A stretch of DNA of 16,063 nt from Pararhodospirillum photometricum DSM 122 (GTDB lineage: Bacteria; Pseudomonadota; Alphaproteobacteria; Rhodospirillales; Rhodospirillaceae). Shown in pieces: positions 5,931 to 13,683 of this stretch. The translations under genes and the position numbers were made by a program. The stretch covers positions 2,756,398 to 2,772,460 of the forward strand of contig NC_017059.1 of assembly GCF_000284415.1 (NCBI RefSeq), given 5' to 3'. The notes under the pieces are model-generated. The model had not been told where the DNA came from, ran no database searches, and saw only the letters and a list, made by a program, of their open reading frames with translations. Positions within the stretch are counted from its first letter, which is position 1, and every line of letters begins with the position of its first letter.

Positions 5931-6009
5931 ATGACAGAGGAAGACCCCCTCGGGGCCAAGTCAAGGGCGCGTTTGGTCGGAAGAAGCGGATCGACCCGCT
6001 CGGCGGGCC

Positions 6010-7830
6010 TCAGCCCTGGGACAGTCCCAGGGGCGGGGGGAGGCTCAAGACCCGCTCGGTCGGCAGCGAGATCATCACGCGCGTGCCCTGTCCCACCTTG
6101 CTGTCCAGGCGCAACGTGCCGCCATGCTTTTCGACGAGAGCTTTGGCCAAGGGCAGGCCGAGGCCCGTTCCCTCGTGGCGGCGGGTGTCAGCGGCATCGA
6201 CTTGGTGGAACGGTCTCAAGACGAGATCCAGGTGTTCGGGCGGGATGCCGATGCCCGTGTCCGCGACCATCAGCACCAAGCCACCATTGGCTTCCTGGCC
6301 GACGGTGACGGTAATCTGTCCGCCTTCCTGGGTGAACTTGACGGCATTCGAGAGCAGGTTAAGAATAATCTGGCGGATAGCCCGCTCATCGGCCCGTACC
6401 CAGGACTGTTCATCAAGAAAAAGGGTATCGACCTGAAGATTTTTTTCGCGAGCCCGGCCGCGCAGCATGCGCTCGCATGCCGCGATGACCTCAGCGATAT
6501 TGACGGGCTGCTCGTGCAAATCGTAGGTCCCGGATTCAATTTTGGCCACATCCAGGATATCGTTGATCAGGTCGAGGAGGTGCATGGCCGATAGGTGAAT
6601 GTCGCGGGCGTATTCTTTTTGTCGGGCCACAAGGGGACCGTGGACCCCGCCGATCAGCATGTCGGAAAAGCCGATGATAGCGTTGAGAGGGGTGCGCAAC
6701 TCGTGGCTCATGTTGGCCAGGAACTGGGTCTTGGCCCGGTTGGCGAGATCCGAGGCCTGGGTCGCCGCCAGGAGTTCGCTTTTGCGGGCCGAGAGATCGG
6801 CAACCACGTGGTTGAGCGTTTGCAACTGACGGCGCACCCGGGCCACCAGCACGAGGATCAGGGCCGAGACTGCCCCCATCACCCCGATGTAGAGGGGCAC
6901 GCTGTTCCACCACTCGCGCAGGACCGCGTCGCGCGAGACCGACACCGACACGATCACCGGCCACATCCCCACCTTGGACCACGCCATGAGGCGACGCCGG
7001 CCATCAATGCCATCCGCCGACGCGTCGCTGCCCTCAGTCGCCCCGGCGAGGATGGCCTTGAACAGGCGCGAGCCGCTTTGATCGGTGCCAATAAAGCGCT
7101 CATATTCCGGTGTACGCAACAACAGCATGCCATCCGCGCGCATCACGGAAATGGCCCCCTCGTTTTCGAGCTTGAAGCCGGTATAGATCTCATCAAGGGC
7201 CGCCGGATCAACCACGGCCGTGACCACCCCGGCAAACCGGCCGCCGACATCCGAGAGCCGCCGGCTGATGCTGATAAACCACGTGCCACTCGTGCGCCCG
7301 AGCACCGGCCGGCCAATGAATAACGTGGCCGGACCCTCGCCCACATGGGCGCGGAAGTAGTCCCGGTCCGAGAGATCGAGAACCGCTGGGGTACTGACTT
7401 GGCTGTCGTGGAGGAGCATGCCGTCCCGGTCGGTGACTATCAGGGCGCGGACCATGGGCAGCAAAGCGGTTTCGCGCTCGAGAAAAGCCCGAACCTCCGG
7501 GGCGCCTCGCACGCGGCCATCGGGGCGCAGGGCCAGGACTTCGTCGGTATTGGCCAGAACAATATTGACCCGCGAGACGGTGGCCTCGACCTGCTCGCGC
7601 ACCGCTTGGCGCAAGCTAACCACGGTCGCCTCGGCCGAGGTCAACATTTGCTGACGGTCGTTATAGAGCGTGACGGCCAGCGCCACGTTGAAGGCAACAA
7701 GGACCACCCCCGAGAGGATGCTTAACGTCCGTCCCGACGCCAGCGTTCGAGCAGGCCGCTTTTCCTGCGCCGACCGAAAGCGGGAAAACCGCCCCGTCTT
7801 GGGGAGGGCGCTGGATGTGTCGTGTGCCAT
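6010..7830 (-). CDS. Membrane sensor histidine kinase (dCache-like sensor, no adjacent regulator)
   Basis: A two-component sensor kinase of 606 residues. The order is: cytoplasmic N-terminus, membrane span about 35-55, periplasmic double-Cache-like sensor about 58-298 (signature DLSDRDYFRAH and the FIGRPVLG stretch), second span about 312-331, a short coiled linker with no recognisable HAMP domain, then HisKA with phosphoacceptor His376 in FLANMSHELRTPLNAIIGF. The HATPase follows with N-box NLLSNAVKFT, G1 VADTGIGIP and G2 GTGLGLP. ATG 7830 is preferred over ATG 7836 because GAGG then lies six bases upstream instead of abutting the start. No response regulator gene is adjacent. The ligand cannot be told from sequence; Cache sensors often bind small organic acids or amino acids. 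Confidence 0.9.
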   Translation of the reverse strand: MAHDTSSALPKTGRFSRFRSAQEKRPARTLASGRTLSILSGVVLVAFNVALAVTLYNDRQQMLTSAEATVVSLRQAVREQVEATVSRVNIVLANTDEVLALRPDGRVRGAPEVRAFLERETALLPMVRALIVTDRDGMLLHDSQVSTPAVLDLSDRDYFRAHVGEGPATLFIGRPVLGRTSGTWFISISRRLSDVGGRFAGVVTAVVDPAALDEIYTGFKLENEGAISVMRADGMLLLRTPEYERFIGTDQSGSRLFKAILAGATEGSDASADGIDGRRRLMAWSKVGMWPVIVSVSVSRDAVLREWWNSVPLYIGVMGAVSALILVLVARVRRQLQTLNHVVADLSARKSELLAATQASDLANRAKTQFLANMSHELRTPLNAIIGFSDMLIGGVHGPLVARQKEYARDIHLSAMHLLDLINDILDVAKIESGTYDLHEQPVNIAEVIAACERMLRGRAREKNLQVDTLFLDEQSWVRADERAIRQIILNLLSNAVKFTQEGGQITVTVGQEANGGLVLMVADTGIGIPPEHLDLVLRPFHQVDAADTRRHEGTGLGLPLAKALVEKHGGTLRLDSKVGQGTRVMISLPTERVLSLPPPLGLSQG

Positions 7831-7980
7831 GCCCATCCTCGCGGTGCCGTCATGCCGTTCCCTGGGCGTCTATCCTGAGAATAGCACACCCGTCCCAAGG
7901 GATGCCACCAAAGGGATCCGTTCGAGAACGACATGACCGGCGTTGGGCGAACCCCTGTTTCTTTTGAAAGGGGGGAGAGG

Positions 7981-8009
7981 GATCTGGGGAAGCCACCCTC
8001 CCCAGCCTT
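7981..8009. repeat. Dispersed intergenic palindrome, copy near trxA
   Basis: A slightly degenerate copy (CTGGGGAAGCC...CTCCCCAGCCTT) between the trxA 3' end and the kinase start. Confidence 0.6.
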
Positions 8010-8047
8010 CTCTCCTTGCTAAGGAGCCTCCCGGCTTTCAGGCCATG

Positions 8048-8362
8048 CTAGAGAACCGAATCCACCCACTCGAACAGCTTTTGCTTGGGCAGGGCGCCGA
8101 TCTTGGTGGCGGCCACCTGACCCCCTTTGAAAATCATCAAGGTGGGAATCCCGCGCACGCCATATTTGGAGGGGGTTTGTGGGTTGTCATCGATATTGAC
8201 CTTGGCCACGGTCAGTACCTCGCCGCGCTGGGTGGCCAGCTCCTCCAGGGCCGGGGCGATCTGGCGGCAAGGACCGCACCACTCGGCCCAGAAATCGACC
8301 AGGACCGGGCCCTCGGCCTTCAGGACATCCTCCTCAAAGGAGGCGTCGGAAACCTGTTTCAT
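8048..8362 (-). CDS. trxA: Thioredoxin
   Basis: Small cytosolic disulfide reductase of 104 residues, the typical TrxA length. The active site WCGPC lies at 28-32 within [12 protein letters not shown]. The cis-proline motif GIPT is at 71-74, and the buried Asp (Asp23) is present. The open frame runs far upstream, but the thioredoxin fold begins at [16 protein letters not shown] 8362 is preceded by GGAGAAGGA, so the extension is not coding. It is transcribed toward the kinase gene's upstream region and is divergent from the DUF2892 gene. Its substrates are not given by context. Confidence 0.96.
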   Translation of the reverse strand: MKQVSDASFEEDVLKAEGPVLVDFWAEWCGPCRQIAPALEELATQRGEVLTVAKVNIDDNPQTPSKYGVRGIPTLMIFKGGQVAATKIGALPKQKLFEWVDSVL

Positions 8363-8465
8363 GGTTTTATCCTTCTCCTGGCGCCGCTGGCCGCGGCGCG
8401 CGCGCTGCTTTGAATTTAGGGACCCTTTTTGCGGCCCGTCAAGGCAGCGCCAACGGGGCAGCGGG

Positions 8466-8496
8466 AAGGCTGGGGAGGCAGGCCTCCCCAGACCCC
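8466..8496. repeat. Dispersed intergenic palindrome, left arm of an exact inverted pair
   Basis: A 31-base copy (AAGGCTGGGGAGGC...) that is the exact reverse complement of the copy at 8541-8571, 44 bases away. It lies in the 308-base trxA/DUF2892 divergent intergenic region. Apart from this pair and the candidate operator at 8603-8633, I see nothing else in that region. Confidence 0.75.
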
Positions 8497-8540
8497 TCGA
8501 TTCCTGGGGTATGCCGCGCGCGAAGGGCCTGCATAACTGT

Positions 8541-8571
8541 GGGGTCTGGGGAGGCCTGCCTCCCCAGCCTT
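8541..8571. repeat. Dispersed intergenic palindrome, right arm of an exact inverted pair
   Basis: Exact reverse complement of 8466-8496 over 31 bases. Each copy is itself a hairpin (CTGGGGAGGC / GCCTCCCCAG), so the pair can form either two short hairpins or one long stem. Confidence 0.75.
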
Positions 8572-8602
8572 CAAGGCCCCTGGCCGGATCTCTTGACGCA
8601 AT

Positions 8603-8633
8603 ATTTGACAGTGCTAATTTAGTTTTATCAAAT
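8603..8633. promoter_or_regulatory. ATTTGA/TCAAAT inverted repeat upstream of the DUF2892 gene
   Basis: ATTTGA (8603-8608) and TCAAAT (8628-8633) form a 6-bp inverted repeat around AT-rich DNA, 38-68 bases before the start codon. The stretch is strikingly AT-rich for this window and includes TTGACA (8605-8610), so it is the likely promoter and operator region. The exact -10 box is unclear. Confidence 0.35.
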
Positions 8634-8670
8634 GTTCCGGGCGCGCCCGGACGCCAAGGGGAGAGAACCA

Positions 8671-8877
8671 ATGTCGATTGATCGGATTGTGTTGGCCTTC
8701 GCCGGGACCGTGGTGCTCGTGAGCGTCGCGCTTGCCCTGTTCGCCGGGATGACCTGGGCCTTGTGGATCACCGGCTTTGTCGGGCTCAACATGCTGCAAG
8801 CGGCGTTCACCCGGTTTTGCCCGTTGGCCATGATCTTGAAGCGTTTGGGTGTGCGGCCGGGCGCGGCGTTTTCGTAA
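8671..8877 (+). CDS. Small inner-membrane protein, DUF2892 / YgaP-like transmembrane domain
   Basis: A 68-residue protein with two hydrophobic spans (about 6-26 and 28-45) followed by the motif [16 protein letters not shown], the hallmark of the DUF2892 family (usual form GxCPLyxxLkxLG). The same domain follows rhodanese in E. coli YgaP. Here it stands alone with no rhodanese domain. An upstream in-frame ATG exists at 8632, but AGGGGAG at 8657-8663 and the family-typical MSIDRIV opening favour 8671. Stand-alone members often sit near sulfur or heavy-metal stress genes; no such gene is visible here. Function unknown. Confidence 0.82.
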   Translation: MSIDRIVLAFAGTVVLVSVALALFAGMTWALWITGFVGLNMLQAAFTRFCPLAMILKRLGVRPGAAFS

Positions 8878-8878
8878 G

Positions 8879-8910
8879 AAGGCTGGGGAGGCCGGCGCCT
8901 CCCCAGACCC
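8879..8910. repeat. Dispersed intergenic palindrome after the DUF2892 gene
   Basis: A 32-base copy beginning two bases after the DUF2892 stop codon and lying in the convergent gap before the crtC 3' end. The sequence after it (TTTCGTTTCTTGGGG) resembles that after the copy at 8466 (TCGATTCCTGGGG), so the element may extend beyond the palindrome. It may help separate the two convergent transcripts. Confidence 0.7.
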
Positions 8911-8927
8911 TTTCGTTTCTTGGGGCG

Positions 8928-9836
8928 TCAGGGGCGCCTTGGCATGCGAAACGGCAGTAGCCAGGGGACCCAGCGGCTGGTCAGGCGGTCGAGGTCCAGG
9001 CTTTCATGGACCGAGCGGACGGTCTCTCCGTGGAACACCGACTCGACAAGGGAGCGGGTATAAAAAGGCGTGTCCTCCAGGGTTTCGACCACCCGGGCCG
9101 GGCCGGTGCTGCGAATACCTCGCGCCACGCCCCACGACGGGCCGGCCGGCAGCGCGGCGGGCGGGGGCGGCGCTACCTCTTCCCATTGGCCCTCGGGGGT
9201 CAGACGCAGCGACAGCAGGCGGGCCGGGCCGCGGTGGGGGCGGGGTGTAAGGTCGTAGAGCAAGGCACAGCCGCCGTCGGCGAGGTCGCCTCGCGACCAG
9301 TCCCAGCGCTGGAAGGCATCTTGCATCGGCTCGTCGCCGTCGTTGGTATCAAAATAGGCCGAGCCGCTCCAGCGGGCCGCCGGGGCGTCCAGATCCACCT
9401 CGATGCGGGCGCGGGGCCACACCGGGCGCCAGCGATGCCGCCCCTCGGCATCCAGGAAGAAGGTTCGGTTGTTTTGGAGCACCGGCCGCACGGTGAGGCG
9501 GCCACGCAGGGGCTTGGGCACCGGGGCCATGCGTTCGTCAAGGGTGACGCTGAGACCGTCTTCGGTCCACGACAAGGCGCTGGGGCCGATGGTGAGGCGG
9601 GTCGTGTCGCGCGCAAGCGCACGCCGGCCACGCTCGGTCATGGTCCAGCCCTGGGGGGCGCCGTAGAGGGCCACGTTGATCGCGACGTGATCGTGGGGAT
9701 CCTTGCGCCCCGCCCAGGCATAATAAGGAGAGAAGACGCTGCCGATGAAGGCGATCAGGGTCAGCCCCGAGCGTCCATCGTCGGACAAGGCGTCCACATA
9801 CCACCACAGATAGCCGCCCGGTTTTACCGAGCGCAT
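8928..9836 (-). CDS. crtC: Carotenoid 1,2-hydratase (hydroxyneurosporene synthase)
   Basis: Adds water to the terminal 1,2 double bond of neurosporene or lycopene, the first step from acyclic carotene to the spirilloxanthin/rhodopin series. It acts at the photosynthetic membrane. The 302-residue product has the family block PGGYLWWYVDALSDDGRSG followed by FIGSVFSPYYAW and, later, YFDTNDGDEPM. ATG 9836 overlaps the end of crtD by 13 bases, so the two are translationally coupled. An open frame continues upstream but runs antisense to nothing family-like and lies inside crtD. Length is close to Rhodobacter CrtC (about 280); some homologues are longer. Confidence 0.93.
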   Translation of the reverse strand: MRSVKPGGYLWWYVDALSDDGRSGLTLIAFIGSVFSPYYAWAGRKDPHDHVAINVALYGAPQGWTMTERGRRALARDTTRLTIGPSALSWTEDGLSVTLDERMAPVPKPLRGRLTVRPVLQNNRTFFLDAEGRHRWRPVWPRARIEVDLDAPAARWSGSAYFDTNDGDEPMQDAFQRWDWSRGDLADGGCALLYDLTPRPHRGPARLLSLRLTPEGQWEEVAPPPPAALPAGPSWGVARGIRSTGPARVVETLEDTPFYTRSLVESVFHGETVRSVHESLDLDRLTSRWVPWLLPFRMPRRP

Positions 9837-11326
9837 GAGGTCAGGGCCTGCAGGGCCGCCCGTGCCGCCAGCCGGCCCGAGAGCACCGCCATCGGAATCC
9901 CCGGCCCCGGATGGACCCCGCCCCCCGCGACCCACAGGCCCGGCAGCGCCGTCGCGCTCCCCATCCGACCGAAGGAGGCGTTCCAGCCGTGGGTCGAGCG
10001 GCCGTACAGGGCTCCCCCCGTGCCGGGAAACATCGTGTTGAAGTCGCGCGGTGTCGTCACCCGTGGGCCTGGGTCCTGGGGCCGGATCCGACAGCCGCAG
10101 CGCTCCATCACCGCGAAGGTGCGGGCTTGGCATTGGGCGATCTCCTTGTCGTCGAAGGGATGGCGGTCCCCGGTGGCCGGGGCATTGATCAAAATCAGCA
10201 AGCGCTCGGGGCCGCAGGGCGGCGGGCCCTCGGCGCCGTCGCGGTCCTGGGCGCAAAGATACACGGTGGGCTCGGGGGGCAGGACCCGGCGTTGGGTCAG
10301 GGCCGCGAATTCGCCCGCATAATCCGGCGGAAAAAAGACCGTGTGCCGGGTTAAGGGAAAGCCTTCAACCTCGGCTTCCAGGGCCCACGTCACGGCACTG
10401 AGCGAGCGGTCGGCTGGGGTAATGCCCGGCTGGGCGCGGGCCGCCTCGGGGCCCAAGGTGCCAGCGGCCAGCGAGGCCAGATCGGTGTTGGCGATCACCG
10501 CCGAGGCCTCCAGCCGGCTGCCATCGGCCAAACGCACGCCACTGACCCGGCCCTGGCGGACCTCCAGGCCGGTGGCGGCGGTGTTAAAGCGCAGGTCGGC
10601 CCCTTTCTGGCGGGCGAGATCGGCCAGGGCCTCGGCCAGCCGGCTCATGCCGCCCTCCACCAGCCACACGCCTTCTTGCTCGACGTGGGCGATGAGCATC
10701 AAGGTTGCCGGGGCATCAAAGGGCGATGACCCCACGTAGGTGGCATAGCGGGCGAACAGTTGGCGCAGCCGGGGGTCGTGAAAAAAATCGCCCAGGGTTT
10801 TCCAAAGCGTGGTGAAGGGGGCGATGCGGGCCAGGTCGGCCAGCCCCTTGGCGCCCATACGGCGCATCAGGCCGACCGGGGTGGGGCGCGGCGCCTCGAT
10901 GAACGTCGGTTTGAGCAGATCGTGGATCTCGCGGGCCCGGGCCCGGAACAGGCGAAAGCGCCGGGCCTCGGCCGCGCCACACAAGGCGCCGATCTCGGCC
11001 TCGGTGCGCTCGGGATCGGCGTGCAGGTCGAGCCGCCCCCCCTGGGTCCAGGCATGACGGGCGAGCAAGGAGGCGCTGTGAAGGGTCAGCGCGTCGTCGA
11101 GCCGGCTGCCGGCGTCGGCAAACAGGCTCTCGAATACCCAGCGCATGGTCAACACCGTCGGCCCGGCGTCGATCTCGACCGTGCCGACGCGCTGTTGGCG
11201 GAGCTTGCCACCGGGGGAGCTGGCCTGTTCCACCACGGTAACAGGGACGCCCCGGGCCGCCAAGTCGAGCGCCGCCGCCAGCCCCCCCATGCCGGCGCCG
11301 ATAACCACGACCCTCTTTTCCGACAT
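9824..11326 (-). CDS. crtD: 1-hydroxycarotenoid 3,4-desaturase (methoxyneurosporene dehydrogenase)
   Basis: FAD-dependent desaturase of the phytoene-desaturase superfamily that inserts the 3,4 double bond into 1-hydroxy carotenoids. It has 500 residues. The N-terminal dinucleotide motif GAGMGG (10-15) with acidic Glu33 closing the Rossmann beta-alpha-beta is clear. CrtD-specific features are GPTVLTMRWVFESLF near residue 55 and YVGSSPFDAPATLMLIAH. The C-terminal FAD motif reads GLWVAGGGVHPGPGIPMA. ATG 11326 follows a GGGGGA stretch. It is divergent from crtE across a short region with a PpsR/CrtJ-type operator. CrtI (phytoene desaturase) is the nearest alternative but fits these motifs less well. 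Confidence 0.92.
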   Translation of the reverse strand: MSEKRVVVIGAGMGGLAAALDLAARGVPVTVVEQASSPGGKLRQQRVGTVEIDAGPTVLTMRWVFESLFADAGSRLDDALTLHSASLLARHAWTQGGRLDLHADPERTEAEIGALCGAAEARRFRLFRARAREIHDLLKPTFIEAPRPTPVGLMRRMGAKGLADLARIAPFTTLWKTLGDFFHDPRLRQLFARYATYVGSSPFDAPATLMLIAHVEQEGVWLVEGGMSRLAEALADLARQKGADLRFNTAATGLEVRQGRVSGVRLADGSRLEASAVIANTDLASLAAGTLGPEAARAQPGITPADRSLSAVTWALEAEVEGFPLTRHTVFFPPDYAGEFAALTQRRVLPPEPTVYLCAQDRDGAEGPPPCGPERLLILINAPATGDRHPFDDKEIAQCQARTFAVMERCGCRIRPQDPGPRVTTPRDFNTMFPGTGGALYGRSTHGWNASFGRMGSATALPGLWVAGGGVHPGPGIPMAVLSGRLAARAALQALTSCAR

Positions 11327-11417
11327 GCGTCCCCCTAAAGTCTCAGAGCCCCGCCCGGTTTGTGGCTTTTTTCGGGACGCGGGGTGTCCCAATCGGCATT
11401 GACTTGACCCTATCAAA

Positions 11418-11461
11418 TGTCCAAAGTGCCTAACAGTCGCAAGTGGCACAGATCATTGACA
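11418..11461. promoter_or_regulatory. PpsR/CrtJ-type operator between crtD and crtE
   Basis: TGT (11418-11420), twelve bases, then ACA (11433-11435) is a perfect TGT-N12-ACA site as bound by the redox/light repressor PpsR (CrtJ). A second, imperfect site follows: TGG (11444-11446), twelve bases, then ACA (11459-11461). The two centres lie 26 bases apart. PpsR commonly binds such paired sites cooperatively. The location between divergent crtD and crtE is typical for shared repression in air. Confidence 0.75.
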
Positions 11462-11485
11462 ATTGCCGGTGGCGGGAGGAATTTG

Positions 11486-12355
11486 ATGGACCCAAGGCAG
11501 CGCATCGACCAGGCCCTGGAACGGGCCCTGGGCCGCACGACGGCTCCCGGGGCGCCCCCCTTGCTTGCTCAGGCGATGCGTCACGCGGTGTTCCCGGGCG
11601 GGGGACGCTTTCGGCCGCGCCTGACGCTGGGGGTCGCTTTAGCCTGTGGCGATGACGCCCCGGAGCTGACCGACGCCGCCGCCGTGGCGATCGAGATGTT
11701 GCATTGCGCGTCTCTCGTGCACGACGATCTGCCGTGTTTCGACGACGCGGACATGCGCCGGGGCCAGCCCTCGGTGCACAAGGCTTTTGGCGAGCCGCTG
11801 GCCGTGCTGGCCGGCGACGGCCTGATTCTCCTGTCCTTCCAGAACCTCGCCGAGGCGGCGGCCCTGCATCCGCAGCGTCTGGGAACCCTGGTCAGTCTGG
11901 TGGCCGATGCGGTGGGCGTGCCCAACGGCATCGTGGCCGGTCAGGCCTGGGAGAGCGAACCGGAGGTCGAGATCAACGACTACCAGCGCGCCAAGACGGC
12001 GGCCTTGTTCGCGGCCGCCACCATGGCCGGCGCGGCCGCCGCGGGCGGCGTGGCGGCCGATTGGCGGATCCTGGGCGAGCGCCTGGGCGAGGCTTATCAG
12101 GTGGCCGACGACTTGCGCGATGTGGCCTCGGATCCCGAGACCCTGGGCAAGCCGGTGGGCCAGGACGCGGCGCTCGGGCGTCCCAACGCCGTGGCCCAGT
12201 TCGGGGTTGCCGGCGCCGTGGGCCGCCTCAAGGGCCTGATCGACGAAGCCGTGACCAGCATTCCCGACTGCGCCGGGGCCCAGGCGCTGCGGGCCCTGAT
12301 CCGCAAAGAGTCCGAGAGCTTCCTGCCGCAGGCCCTGGCCTCCTACGCGGCCTGA
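11486..12355 (+). CDS. crtE: Geranylgeranyl diphosphate synthase
   Basis: Class I prenyltransferase making GGPP from FPP and IPP; GGPP feeds phytoene synthesis and the bacteriochlorophyll tail. It has 289 residues. Family motifs: GGGRFRP (38-44), first aspartate-rich motif HDDLPCFDDADMRRG (Asp80, Asp81, Asp86), and second motif ADDLRD (Asp208, Asp209, Asp212). The DDLPCFDDAD form is the bacterial type with a two-residue insert. The ATG at 11486 is preceded by GGGAGGA at 11474-11480, a strong ribosome site; the frame is open upstream but would overlap the PpsR operator. First gene of the crtEF transcript. Confidence 0.95.
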   Translation: MDPRQRIDQALERALGRTTAPGAPPLLAQAMRHAVFPGGGRFRPRLTLGVALACGDDAPELTDAAAVAIEMLHCASLVHDDLPCFDDADMRRGQPSVHKAFGEPLAVLAGDGLILLSFQNLAEAAALHPQRLGTLVSLVADAVGVPNGIVAGQAWESEPEVEINDYQRAKTAALFAAATMAGAAAAGGVAADWRILGERLGEAYQVADDLRDVASDPETLGKPVGQDAALGRPNAVAQFGVAGAVGRLKGLIDEAVTSIPDCAGAQALRALIRKESESFLPQALASYAA

Positions 12356-12363
12356 CATCCCGA

Positions 12364-12394
12364 GGGGTCTGGGGAGGCCAGCCTCCCCAGCCTT
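12364..12394. repeat. Dispersed intergenic palindrome between crtE and crtF
   Basis: A 31-base copy in the 70-base crtE-crtF gap, beginning nine bases after the crtE stop. As a strong hairpin inside an apparent operon it could lower read-through into crtF or protect the crtE message. Confidence 0.7.
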
Positions 12395-12425
12395 TCCTGC
12401 CCCAAGGGTTGGGAGGGAACGGCCC

Positions 12426-13123
12426 ATGCGCCTCTCTGACGCCTTCCTCACGTGGCGCGACCGCGTGTTGTCCTCCCCCGGCTTTCAGCGCTGGGCGGCT
12501 TCCTTCCCCCTGACCCGCCCCTTGGCCCGCTCCCAGGAGCGCCGGCTGTTCGATCTGGTGGCGGGCTTTGTCCACTCCCAGGTGTTGAGCGCCTGTGTCC
12601 AGCTTGACCTCTTCTCCCGCCTGACCCAGCCCCAGACCCCCGACGCCCTGGCCCAAGCCCTGACCTTGCCGCCCGACGCCTTGACCCGTCTGTTGGACGC
12701 GGCGATCGCCTTGGGTCTGTTGGAGACGCGCGCCGAGGGGCGGGTCGGCCTGGGGATGCTGGGGGCGGCCCTGCTGGGCAATCCCGGGGCCGTGGCCATG
12801 ATCGAGCATCACGCCTTGCTCTATCGCGATCTTGCCGATCCGGTGGCCCTGCTGCGCGGCCCGCCGCCGGGAGGGACCGCGTTGGCGCGCTACTGGGCTT
12901 ATGGCACCCAGGAGGCCGGGGAGGTGGCCGCCTATTCCACCTTGATGGCGGCCTCCAACAGTCTGGTCAGCGCCGATATTCTCGATGCGTGGCCCTTGGC
13001 CGGCACGCGGCGCCTGCTCGATATCGGGGGCGGGGAGGGGGTGTTCTTGGAGGCGGCCCTGCGCCGCGCCCCGGCCCTGGAGGGGATGTTGTTTGATCTG
13101 CCCGCCGTGGCCGCGCGCGCCGA

Positions 13124-13133
<10 letters not shown>
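12426..13133 (+). CDS. crtF: Hydroxycarotenoid O-methyltransferase, 3'-truncated
   Basis: N-terminal part of CrtF, the SAM-dependent methyltransferase that methylates the 1-hydroxyl group of acyclic carotenoids (spheroidene and spirilloxanthin series). The start follows GGGAGGG. Visible parts are the dimerisation/winged-helix region with SQVLSACVQLDLFSRL (51-66) and SAM motif I LLDIGGGEG (197-205). The frame stops after 235 codons, whereas CrtF proteins are about 380 residues. The catalytic C-terminal third is missing because near codon 233 the DNA changes into 23S rRNA sequence; the last codons and the TGA belong to the rRNA. In relatives crtF is followed by bchC and bchXYZ; none of these is here. 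As written the product could not be an active enzyme. Confidence 0.88.
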
Positions 13134-13382
<249 letters not shown>

Positions 13383-13448
13383 CGCGCAGCGGCCAGGCCG
13401 GCCCTAGCGCTTGTAAATTCCCATAACGACATCACAGACGGCTTCGAT

Positions 13449-13566
13449 GGCTTGGTGGTCATGGCGAACAGGAAACACCCGATCCCATCCCGAACTCGGC
13501 CGTGAAACTGTTCAGCGCCAATGGTACTGCGTCTTAAGGCGTGGGAGAGTCGGTCGCCGCCAGGCC
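13449..13566 (+). rRNA. 5S rRNA
   Basis: A complete 5S rRNA of about 118 nt, 66 bases after the 23S end. Helix I pairs GCTTGGTGG at the 5' end with CCGCCAGGC at the 3' end. The core GATCCCATCCCGAACTCGGC (loop C region) and the GGGAGAGTCGGTCGCCGCC 3' part are typical of alphaproteobacteria. No tRNA is seen between 23S and 5S. Confidence 0.93.
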
Positions 13567-13599
13567 TTCAAAGCCGTCTGTCAAAGAAACCCTCTTAAG

Positions 13600-13637
13600 A
13601 AAGCCCGCTCCGGTGATTCCGGGGCGGGTTTTTTCGT
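13600..13637 (+). terminator. Rho-independent terminator of the rRNA operon
   Basis: AAAGCCCGCTCCGG pairs imperfectly with CCGGGGCGGGTTTTTT across a 5-base loop and ends in a T6 run, about 35 bases after the 5S gene. Confidence 0.82.
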
Positions 13638-13649
13638 TTGCGCAAAATT

Positions 13650-13680
13650 AAGGCTGGGGAGGCGAGCCTCCCCGGCCTTC
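13650..13680. repeat. Dispersed intergenic palindrome after the rRNA terminator
   Basis: A 31-base copy (AAGGCTGGGGAGGC...GCCTCCCCGGCCTT) in the convergent gap between the rRNA operon and the minus-strand TPR gene, ending three bases before that gene's stop codon. Confidence 0.7.
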
Positions 13681-13683
13681 CTT

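Noticed and set aside
8466..8571. CRISPR array or insertion-sequence ends
   Set aside because: There are only two copies here, each palindromic, with one 44-base spacer and no cas or transposase gene. The same unit is scattered singly elsewhere in gaps.
8363..8671. A 103-residue N-terminal extension of thioredoxin
   Set aside because: The extension translates the palindromic repeats ([12 protein letters not shown] peptides). Thioredoxin normally starts where a good ribosome site precedes ATG 8362.
9837..10256. A longer CrtC reading frame extending into crtD
   Set aside because: The extra residues are antisense-like Arg/Pro-rich sequence lying inside crtD coding DNA. CrtC homology begins at about PGGYLWWY.
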